Shown one piece after another: positions 56,241 to 64,000 of a stretch of 64,000 nucleotides of DNA. Below the pieces are notes generated by a model. The model was not told the origin of the DNA, ran no database searches, and saw only the letters and a list, made by a program, of their open reading frames with translations. How positions within the stretch are numbered: the first letter of the stretch is position 1; each line of letters begins with the position of its first letter. The translations under genes were made by a program, and so were the position numbers. This DNA is from Plasmopara viticola (taxonomy: Eukaryota; Oomycota; Peronosporomycetes; Peronosporales; Peronosporaceae). Location of the stretch: contig MBPM02000051.1 in NCBI GenBank assembly GCA_001695595.3, forward strand, positions 496,001 through 560,000. The letters run 5' to 3'.

Positions 56241-56540
56241 CATTGTACTTATTACTGCTTACTTTCGAAGCGGATATTTATACTACCAACTCATGCGCTC
56301 TTTTTTAGGGAGCTTGGTCTGCGTGGATCTATAGTTGTTACTCACGACTTCGGTATCTTTTTGTAAAATGTTTGCATTCGCGCTAGATGCTTAAAGAGGT
56401 GCCAGATACGACCGCATACGTTGCAAGTGCTTGTGATGAGATAAGATTGATCGAAAGAAGCTTTTCTTTGTCAAAAGACTTTGCGTGTGTGCGATGGTTG
56501 TACGTGTTTATATAAATTAAAAGATTTTTCCTGTCAGCCT

Positions 56541-56613
56541 TCCTATATAGTCTAGGCGGTTAGGATAGCTGGCTCTCACCCAGCAGACCCGGGTTCGAGT
56601 CCCGGTGTGGGAA
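56541..56613 (+). tRNA. tRNA-Glu(CUC)
   Basis: Acceptor TCCTATA (U4-G69 wobble); first of five such copies to 61192. Confidence 0.9.
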
Positions 56614-56932
56614 CATTGTACTTATTGCTGCTTACTTTCGAAGCGGATATTTATACTACCAACTCATGCGCTCTTTTTTAGCGAACTTGGTCTGCGTGGG
56701 ATCTTGGTCTGCGTGGATCTATAGTTTTTGCTCACGACTTCGGTATCTTTTTGTAAAATGTTTGCTTTCGCGCTAGATGCTTAAAGAGGTGCCAGATACG
56801 ACCGCATACGTTGCAAGTGCTTGTGATGAGATAAGAATGACCGAAAGAAGCATTTCTTTGTCCAAATAGACTTTGCGTGTGTGTGATGGTTGTACGTGTT
56901 CATATAAATCTAAAAGTTTTTCCTGTCAGCCT

Positions 56933-57005
56933 TCCCATATAGTCTAGGCGGTTAGGATAGCTGGCTCTCACCCAGCAGACCCGGGTTCGAGTCCCGGTGT
57001 GGGAA
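56933..57005 (+). tRNA. tRNA-Glu(CUC)
   Basis: Exact consensus; flank CATATAAA weakens the TATA-like box. Confidence 0.93.
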
Positions 57006-57307
57006 CATTGTACTTATTACTGCTTACTTTCGAAGCGGATATTTATACTACCAACTCATGCGCTCTTTTTTAGGGAGCTTGGTCTGCGTGGATCTATAGT
57101 TGTTACTCACGACTTCGGTATCTTTTTGTAAAATGTTTGCATTCGCGCTAGATGCTTAAAGAGGTGCCAGATACGACCGCATACGTTGCAAGTGCTTGTG
57201 ATGAGATAAGATTGATCGAAAGAAGCTTTTCTTTGTCCAAAAGACTTTGCGTGTGTGCGATGGTTGTACGTGTTTATATAAATCTAAAAGATTTTTCCTG
57301 TCAGCCT

Positions 57308-57380
57308 TCCCATATAGTCTAGGCGGTTAGGATAGCTGGCTCTCACCCAGCAGACCCGGGTTCGAGTCCCGGTGTGGGAA
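57308..57380 (+). tRNA. tRNA-Glu(CUC)
   Basis: Exact consensus. Confidence 0.93.
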
Positions 57381-57699
57381 CATTGTACTTATTGCTGCTT
57401 ACTTTCGAAGCGGATATTTATACTACCAACTCATGCGCTCTTTTTTAGCGAACTTGGTCTGCGTGGGATCTTGGTCTGCGTGGATCTATAGTTTTTGCTC
57501 ACGACTTCGGTATCTTTTTGTAAAATGTTTGCTTTCGCGCTAGATGCTTAAAGAGGTGCCAGATACGACCGCATACGTTGCAAGTGCTTGTGATGAGATA
57601 AGAATGACCGAAAGAAGCTTTTCTTTGTCCAAATAGACTTTGCGTGTGTGTGATGGTTGTACGTGTTTATATAAATCTAAAAGTTTTTCCTGTCAGCCT

Positions 57700-57772
57700 T
57701 CCCATATAGTCTAGGCGGTTAGGATAGCTGGCTCTCACCCAGCAGACCCGGGTTCGAGTCCCGGTGTGGGAA
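57700..57772 (+). tRNA. tRNA-Glu(CUC)
   Basis: Exact consensus. Confidence 0.93.
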
Positions 57773-58073
57773 CATTGTACTTATTACTGCTTACTTTCGA
57801 AGCGGATATTTATACTACCAACTCATGCGCTCTTTTTTAGGGAGCTTGGTCTGCGTGGATCTATAGTTTTACTCACGACTTCGGTATCTTTTTGTAAAAT
57901 GTTTGCATTCGCGCTAGATGCTTAAAGAGGTGCCAGATACGACCGCATACGTTGCAAGTGCTTGTGATGAGATAAGATTGATCGAAAGAAGCTTTTCTTT
58001 GTCCAAAAGACTTTGCGTGTGTGCGATGGTTGTACGTGTTTATATAAATCTAAAAGATTTTTCCTGTCAGCCT

Positions 58074-58146
58074 TCCTATATAGTCTAGGCGGTTAGGATA
58101 GCTGGCTCTCACCCAGCAGACCCGGGTTCGAGTCCCGGTGTGGGAA
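58074..58146 (+). tRNA. tRNA-Glu(CUC)
   Basis: Acceptor TCCTATA variant. Confidence 0.9.
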
Positions 58147-58466
58147 CATTGTACTTATTGCTGCTTACTTTCGAAGCGGATATTTATACTACCAACTCAT
58201 GCGCTCTTTTTTAGCGAACTTGGTCTGCGTGGGATCTTGGTCAGCGTGGATCTATAGTTTTTGCTCACGACTTCGGTATCTTTTTGTAAAATGTTTGCAT
58301 TCGCGCTAGATGCTTAAAGAGGTGCCAGATACGACCGCGTACGTTGCAAAGGCTTGTGATGAGATAAGATTGATCGAAAGAAGCTTTTCTTTGTCGAAAA
58401 AGACTTTGCGTGTGTGCGATGGTTGTACGTGTTTATATAAATTTAAAAGATTTTTCCTGTCAGCCT

Positions 58467-58538
58467 TCCATATAGTCTAGGCGGTTAGGATAGCTGGCTC
58501 TCACCCAGCAGACCCGGGTTCGAGTCCCGGTGTGGGAA
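58467..58538 (+). tRNA. tRNA-Glu(CUC), one acceptor base missing
   Basis: 72 nt, CCC reduced to CC; sits where neighbours have TCCTATA, so the true base may be a miscalled T. Confidence 0.83.
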
Positions 58539-58858
58539 CATTGTACTTATTGCTGCTTACTTTCGAAGCAGATATTTATACTACCAACTCATGCGCTCTT
58601 TTTTAGCGAACTTGGTCTGCGTGGGATCTTGGTCTGCGTGGATCTATAGTTTTTAGTCACGACTTCGGTATCTTTTTGTAAAATTCTTGCTTTCGCGCTA
58701 GATGCTTAAAGAGGTGCCAGATACGACCGCATACGTTGCAAGTGCTTGTGATGAGATAAGAATGACCGAAAGAAGCTTTTCTTTGTCCAAATAGACTTTG
58801 CGTGTGTGCGATGGTTGTACGTGTTTATATAAATCTAAAAGTTTTTTCCTGTCAGCCT

Positions 58859-58931
58859 TCCCATATAGTCTAGGCGGTTAGGATAGCTGGCTCTCACCCA
58901 GCAGACCCGGGTTCGAGTCCCGGTGTGGGAA
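58859..58931 (+). tRNA. tRNA-Glu(CUC)
   Basis: Exact consensus. Confidence 0.93.
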
Positions 58932-59249
58932 CATTGTACTTATTACTGCTTACTTTCGAAGCGGATATTTATACTACCAACTCATGCGCTCTTTTTTAGG
59001 GAGCTTGGTCTGCGTGGGATCTTGGTCAGCGTGGATCTATAGTTTTTGCTCACGACTTCGGTATCTTTTTGTAAAATGTTTGCATTCGCGCTAGATGCTT
59101 AAAGAGGTGCCAGATACGACCGCGTACGTTGCAAGGCTGTGATGAGATAAGATTGATCGAAAGAAGCTTTTCTTTGTCGAAAAAGACTTTGCGTGTGTGC
59201 GATGGTTGTACGTGTTTATATAAATTTAAAAGATTTTTCCTGTCAGCCT

Positions 59250-59322
59250 TCCTATATAGTCTAGGCGGTTAGGATAGCTGGCTCTCACCCAGCAGACCCG
59301 GGTTCGAGTCCCGGTGTGGGAA
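59250..59322 (+). tRNA. tRNA-Glu(CUC)
   Basis: Acceptor TCCTATA variant. Confidence 0.9.
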
Positions 59323-59642
59323 CATTGTACTTATTGCTGCTTACTTTCGAAGCAGATATTTATACTACCAACTCATGCGCTCTTTTTTAGCGAACTTGGT
59401 CTGCGTGGGATCTTGGTCTGCGTGGATCTATAGTTTTTAGTCACGACTTCGGTATCTTTTTGTAAAATGTTTGCTTTCGCGCTAGATGCTTAAAGAGGTG
59501 CCAGATACGACCGCATACGTTGCAAGTGCTTGTGATGAGATAAGAATGACCGAAAGAAGCTTTTCTTTGTCCAAATAGACGTTGCGTGTGTGCGATGGTT
59601 GTACGTGTTTATATAAATCTAAAAGTTTTTTCCTGTCAGCCT

Positions 59643-59715
59643 TCCCATATAGTCTAGGCGGTTAGGATAGCTGGCTCTCACCCAGCAGACCCGGGTTCGA
59701 GTCCCGGTGTGGGAA
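59643..59715 (+). tRNA. tRNA-Glu(CUC)
   Basis: Exact consensus. Confidence 0.93.
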
Positions 59716-60031
59716 CATTGTACTTATTACTGCTTACTTTCGAAGCGGATATTTATACTACCAACTCATGCGCTCTTTTTTAGGGAGCTTGGTCTGCGTG
59801 GGAGCTTGGTCTGCTTGGATCTATAGTTTTTACTCACGACTTCGGTATCTTTTTGTAAAATGTTTGCATTCGCGCTAGATGCTTAAAGAGGTGCCAGATA
59901 CGACCGCGTACGTTGCAAGGCTTGTGATGAGATAAATGATCGAAAGAAGCTTTTCTTTGTCCAAAAGACTTTGCGTGTGTGCGATGGTTGTACGTGTTTA
60001 TATAAATCTAAAAGATTTTTCCTGTCAGCCT

Positions 60032-60103
60032 TCCATATAGTCTAGGCGGTTAGGATAGCTGGCTCTCACCCAGCAGACCCGGGTTCGAGTCCCGGTGTGG
60101 GAA
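60032..60103 (+). tRNA. tRNA-Glu(CUC), one acceptor base missing
   Basis: 72 nt, CCC reduced to CC. Confidence 0.83.
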
Positions 60104-60422
60104 CATTGTACTTATTGCTGCTTACTTTCGAAGCGGATATTTATACTACCAACTCATGCGCTCTTTTTTAGCGAACTTGGTCTGCGTGGGATCTTGGTCT
60201 GCGTGGATCTATAGTTTTTGCTCACGACTTCGGTATCTTTTTGTAAAATGTTTGCATTCGCGCTAGATGCTTAAAGAGGTGCCAGATACGACCGCGTACG
60301 TTGCAAAGGCTTGTGATGAGATAAGATTGATCGAAAGAAGCTTTTCTTTGTCGAAAAAGACTTTGCGTGTGTGCGATGGTTGTACGTGTTTATATAAATT
60401 AAAAGATTTTTCCTGTCAGCCT

Positions 60423-60495
60423 TCCTATATAGTCTAGGCGGTTAGGATAGCTGGCTCTCACCCAGCAGACCCGGGTTCGAGTCCCGGTGTGGGAA
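60423..60495 (+). tRNA. tRNA-Glu(CUC)
   Basis: Acceptor TCCTATA variant; flank TATATAAATTAAAAG. Confidence 0.9.
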
Positions 60496-60798
60496 CATTG
60501 TACTTATTGCTGCTTACTTTCGAAGCGGATATTTATACTACCAACTCATGCGCTCTTTTTTAGCGAACTTGGTCTGCGTGGATCTATAGTTTTTAGTCAC
60601 GACTTCGGTATCTTTTTGTAAAATGTTTGCTTTCGCGCTAGATGCTTAAAGAGGTGCCAGATACGACCGCATACGTTGCAAGTGCTTGTGATGAGATAAG
60701 AATGACCAAAAGAAGCTTTTTTTTGTCCAAATAGACTTTGCGTGTGTGTGATGGTTGTACGTGTTTATATAAATCTAATAGATTTTTCCTGTCAGCCT

Positions 60799-60871
60799 TC
60801 CCATATAGTCTAGGCGGTTAGGATAGCTGGCTCTCACCCAGCAGACCCGGGTTCGAGTCCCGGTGTGGGAA
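60799..60871 (+). tRNA. tRNA-Glu(CUC)
   Basis: Exact consensus; upstream spacer carries a T-rich change (GCTTTTTTTTGTCC). Confidence 0.93.
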
Positions 60872-61191
60872 CATTGTACTAGTTACTGCTTACTTTCGAA
60901 GCGGATATTTATACTACCAACTCATGCGCTCTTTTTTAGCGAACTTGGTCTGCGTGGGATCTTGGTCTGCGTGGATCTATAGTTTTTAGTCACGACTTCG
61001 GTATCTTTTTGTAAAATGTTTGCATTCGCGCTAGATGCTTAAAGAGGTGCCAGATACGACCGCGTACGTTGCGAAGGCTTGTGAGGAGATAAGATTGATC
61101 GAAAGAAGCTTTTCTTTGTCGAAAAAGACTTTGCGTGTGTGCGATGGTTGTACGTGTTTATATAAATTTAAAAGATTTTTCCTGTCAGCCT

Positions 61192-61264
61192 TCCTATATA
61201 GTCTAGGCGGTTAGGATAGCTGGCTCTCACCCAGCAGACCCGGGTTCGAGTCTCGGTGTGGGAA
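61192..61264 (+). tRNA. tRNA-Glu(CUC)
   Basis: Acceptor TCCTATA and T-stem TCTCGG (one wobble). Confidence 0.88.
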
Positions 61265-61584
61265 CATTGTACTTATTGCTGCTTACTTTCGAAGCGGATA
61301 TTTATACTACCAACTCATGCGCTCTTTTTTAGCGAACTTGGTCTGCGTGGGATCTTGGTCTGCGTGGATCTATAGTTTTTAGTCACGACTTCGGTATCTT
61401 TTTGTAAAATGTTTGCTTTCGCGCTAGATGCTTAAAGAGGTGCCAGATACGACCGCATACGTTGCAAGTGCTTGTGATGAGATAAGAATGACCGAAAGAA
61501 GCTTTTCTTTGTCCAAATAGACTTTGCGTGTGTGTGATGGTTGTACGTGTTTATATAAATCTAATAGATTTTTCCTGTCAGCCT

Positions 61585-61657
61585 TCCCATATAGTCTAGG
61601 CGGTTAGGATAGCTGGCTCTCACCCAGCAGACCCGGGTTCGAGTCCCGGTGTGGGAA
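61585..61657 (+). tRNA. tRNA-Glu(CUC)
   Basis: Exact consensus. Confidence 0.93.
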
Positions 61658-61976
61658 CATTGTACTTATTACTGCTTACTTTCGAAGCGGATATTTATAC
61701 TACCAACTCATGCGCTCTTTTTTAGCGAACTTGGTCTGCGTGGGATCTTGGTCTGCGTGGATCTATAGTTTTTACTCACGACTTCGGTATCTTTTTGTAA
61801 AATGTTTGCTTTCGCGCTAGATGCTTAAAGAGGTGCCAGATACGACCGCATACGTTGCAAGTGCTTGTGATGAGATAAGAATGACCGAAAGAAGCTTTTC
61901 TTTGTCCAAATAGACTTTGCGTGTGTGTGTGGTTGTACGTGTTTATATAAATCTAATAGATTTTTCCTGTCAGCCT

Positions 61977-62049
61977 TCCCATATAGTCTAGGCGGTTAGG
62001 ATAGCTGGCTCTCACCCAGCAGACCCGGGTTCGAGTCATGGTGTGGGAA
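61977..62049 (+). tRNA. tRNA-Glu(CUC), T stem broken
   Basis: CATGG T-stem strand, identical lesion to 55388. Confidence 0.78.
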
Positions 62050-62367
62050 CATTGTACTTATTACTGCTTACTTTCGAAGCGGATATTTATACTACCAACT
62101 CATGCGCTCTTTTTAGGGAGCTTGGTCTGCGTGGGAGCTTGGTCTGCTTGGATCTATAGTTTTTACTCACGACTTCGGTATCTTTTTGTAAAATGTTTGC
62201 ATTCGCGCTAGATGCTTAAAGAGGTGCTAGATACGACCGCGTACGTTGCAAAGGCTTGTGATGAGATAAGATTGATCGAAAGAAGCTTTTCTTTGTCCAA
62301 ATAGACGTTGCGTGTGTGCGATGGTTGTACGTGTTTATATAAATCTAAACGTTTTTCCTGTCAGCCT

Positions 62368-62440
62368 TCCCATATAGTCTAGGCGGTTAGGATAGCTGGC
62401 TCTCACCCAGCAGACCCGGGTTCGAGTCCCGGTGTGGGAA
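62368..62440 (+). tRNA. tRNA-Glu(CUC)
   Basis: Exact consensus. Confidence 0.93.
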
Positions 62441-62760
62441 CATTGTACTTATTACTGCTTACTTTCGAAGCGGATATTTATACTACCAACTCATGCGCTC
62501 TTTTTTAGGGAGCTTGGTCTGCGTGGGAGCTTGGTCTGCTTGGATCTATAGTTTTTACTTACGACTTCGGTATCTTTTTGTAAAATGTTTGCATTTGCGC
62601 TAGATGCTTAAAGAGGTGCCAGATACGACCGCATACGTTGCAAGTGCTTGTGGTGAGATAAGATTGATCGAAAGAAGCTTTTCTTTGTCCAAATAGACGT
62701 TGCGTGTGTGCGATGGTTGTACGTGTTTATATAAATCTAAAAGTTTTTTCCTGTCAGCCT

Positions 62761-62833
62761 TCCCATATAGTCTAGGCGGTTAGGATAGCTGGCTCTCACC
62801 CAGCAGACCCGGGTTCGAGTCCCGGTGTGGGAA
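62761..62833 (+). tRNA. tRNA-Glu(CUC)
   Basis: Exact consensus. Confidence 0.93.
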
Positions 62834-63136
62834 CATTGTACTTATTACTGCTTACTTTCGAAGCGGATATTTATACTACCAACTCATGCGCTCTTTTCTA
62901 GGGATCTTGGTCTGCTTGGATCTGTAGTTTTAAGTCACGACTTCGGTATCTTTTTGTAAAATGTTTGCATTCGCGCTAGATGCTTTAAGAGGTGCCAGAT
63001 TCGAGCGCATACGTTGCAAGTGCTTGTGATGAGATAAGAATGACCGAAAGAAGCTTTTCTTTGTCCAAATAGACTTTGCGTGTGTGTGATGGTTGTACGT
63101 GTTTATATAAATCTAAAAGTTTTTTTCTGTCAGCCT

Positions 63137-63209
63137 TTCCATGTAGTCTAGGCGGTTAGGATAGCTGGCTCTCACCCAGCAGACCCGGGTTCGAGTCCCG
63201 GTGTGGGAC
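63137..63209 (+). tRNA. tRNA-Glu(CUC), discriminator changed
   Basis: Acceptor TTCCATG; 3' end GGGACATT lacks one A, so the discriminator becomes C or the gene ends one base early. Confidence 0.82.
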
Positions 63210-63275
63210 ATTGTACTTGTTACTGCTTACTTTCGAAGCGGATATTTATACTACCAACTCATGCGCTCTTTTTTT

Positions 63276-63326
63276 GGGAGCTTGGTCTGCGTGGGAGCTT
63301 GGTCTGCGTGGGAGCTTGGTCTGCGT
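63276..63326 (+). repeat. 17-bp minisatellite, three copies
   Basis: GGGAGCTTGGTCTGCGT repeated three times without change. Other units have one or two copies; copy number explains the ~373, ~391 and (here) 409 nt spacings. Confidence 0.92.
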
Positions 63327-63545
63327 GGTTCTATAGTTGTTACTCACGACTTCGGTATCTTTTTGTAAAATGTTTGTATTCGCGCTAGATGCTTAAAGAG
63401 GTGCCAGATACGACCGCATACGTTGCAAGTGCTTGTGATGAAATAAGAATGACCGAAAGAAGCTTTTCTTTGTTCAAATAGACTTTGCGTGTGTGTGATG
63501 GTTGTACGTGTTTATATAAATCTAATAGATTTTTCCTGTCAGCCT

Positions 63546-63618
63546 TCCCATATAGTCTAGGCGGTTAGGATAGCTGGCTCTCACCCAGCACACCCGGGTT
63601 CGAGTCCCGGTGTGGGAA
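63546..63618 (+). tRNA. tRNA-Glu(CUC)
   Basis: Variable loop ACAC instead of AGAC; otherwise consensus. Confidence 0.9.
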
Positions 63619-63921
63619 CATTGTACTTATTACTGCTTACTTTCGAAGCGGATATTTATACTACCAACTCATGCGCTCTTTTTTAGGGAGCTTGATCTGC
63701 TTGGATCTATAGTTTTAAGTCACGACTTCGGTATCTTTTTGTAAAATGTTTGCATCCGCGCCAGATGCATTAAGAGGTGCCAGATTCGAGCGCATACGTT
63801 GCAAGTGCTTGTGATGAGATAAGAATGACCTTAAGAAGCTTTTCTTTGTCCAAATAGACTTTGCGTGTGTGTGATGGTTGTACGTGTTTATATAAATTTA
63901 AAAGTTTTTTCCTGTCAGCCT

Positions 63922-63994
63922 TTCCACATAGTCTAGGCGGTTAGAATAGCTGGCTCTCACCCAGCAGACCCGGGTTCGAGTCCCGGTGTGGGAC
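63922..63994 (+). tRNA. tRNA-Glu(CUC), discriminator changed
   Basis: Last gene in the window. Acceptor TTCCACA, D stem TTAGAAT, and the same GGGACATT end as 63137. The array continues past the window. Confidence 0.82.
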
Positions 63995-64000
63995 ATTGTA

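Larger units (their letters stand above)
7170..64000. repeat. Giant tandem tRNA-Glu(CUC) array, open at the right end
   Basis: 151 tRNA-derived loci, one per unit, spaced mostly 369-393 nt apart (258 after truncated copies). The consensus gene is 73 nt: acceptor TCCCATA/TGTGGGA plus discriminator A; D arm GTCT/GGAT; anticodon stem GCTGG/CCAGC around loop CTCTCAC, giving anticodon CUC at positions 34-36; T arm CCGGG-TTCGAGT-CCCGG. It reads GAG codons. A box TAGTCTAGGCGG and B box GGTTCGAGTCC are internal Pol III promoters. No CCA and no intron are encoded. The 5' flank has a TATA-like box and a T-run; the 3' flank has a hairpin and then T6. Spacers are conserved as well as genes, so the whole unit is the repeat. 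No other gene lies between units. Confidence 0.95.
10571..64000 (+). repeat. Plus-strand arm of the array
   Basis: 142 loci in one orientation: 74 with the CTCTCAC-type 7-nt loop, 62 with a 5-nt loop, 6 truncated. Spacing is 390 +/- 3 or 373 +/- 5 nt depending mainly on one 17-bp repeat in the spacer. No gap, other gene or transposon interrupts it. Confidence 0.93.

Noticed and set aside
8112..63388. Recurrent 60-78-codon open frames in the array, many starting MRASYPNRLDYMGRL or MGRLTEKTFRF
   Set aside because: They are antisense readings of the tRNA gene and its flank. They recur because the DNA repeats, and their frames break with each indel.
10900..64000. C/D snoRNA in the spacer (GTGATGA box C in every unit)
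   Set aside because: No CTGA box D at a suitable distance and no terminal stem bringing the ends together.
8049..64000. CRISPR-like array, because of regular repeats
   Set aside because: Units are ~380 bp with tRNA genes and similar spacers; there are no short direct repeats separating unique spacers and the context is eukaryotic.
8049..64000. Dispersed tRNA-derived SINEs
   Set aside because: Units are head-to-tail and contiguous, with no A-rich tails, target-site duplications or unrelated DNA between them.

Overview
The window is eukaryotic nuclear DNA with two parts. Bases 1-7060 hold anonymous sequence and one old, broken LTR retrotransposon. Bases ~7170-64000 are an almost uninterrupted tandem array of tRNA-Glu(CUC)-derived genes that runs off the right end. 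I found no intact protein-coding gene. The eukaryotic assignment rests on internal A/B-box tRNA genes without encoded CCA, a chromodomain-bearing Ty3/gypsy element and satellite-like repeats. An oomycete (downy mildew/Phytophthora group) is my best guess from the look of the Gag fragment; this is recollection, not a search result.

Retroelement (1170-7060, minus strand): LTR-like ends (452 nt, and a shorter ~300-nt partner) share the terminus TGTAACACAGTCG. Between them, in minus-strand order, lie a primer-binding site resembling an initiator-tRNA 3' end, a leader, Gag, a degenerate CCHC knuckle, protease, reverse transcriptase with a surviving YFDD, RNase H, integrase and a chromodomain remnant. 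Many frameshifts and stops make it inactive.

tRNA array: I count 151 tRNA-derived loci. Nine lie on the minus strand (7334-10362), decayed at the outer edge and better preserved inward. At ~10571 the array inverts through a 12-bp-arm hairpin, and 142 loci follow on the plus strand (10654-63994), mostly 369-393 nt apart. The consensus is a 73-nt cloverleaf with acceptor TCCCATA/TGTGGGA, anticodon loop CTCTCAC (anticodon CUC) and B box GGTTCGAGTCC. On the plus strand 74 loci keep the 7-nt CUC loop. Sixty-two share a 2-nt deletion giving a 5-nt loop (CCCAC) and no glutamate anticodon, including 38 in a row from 26710 to 40849. Six are cut at one identical point after the anticodon stem.

Each unit carries a TATA-like box 26-33 nt upstream of the tRNA, a hairpin shortly after it, and the first T-run of four or more only ~61 nt downstream. 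Higher-order structure is clear: a five-gene block repeated four times (15.9-26.8 kb), an exact ~659-bp duplication, an alternating A/B dimer of ~760 bp (28-41 kb), and a 17-bp minisatellite with 1-3 copies per unit. Unequal exchange or conversion has therefore amplified anticodon-less copies along with normal ones. Many one-base losses in short homopolymers may be assembly error.
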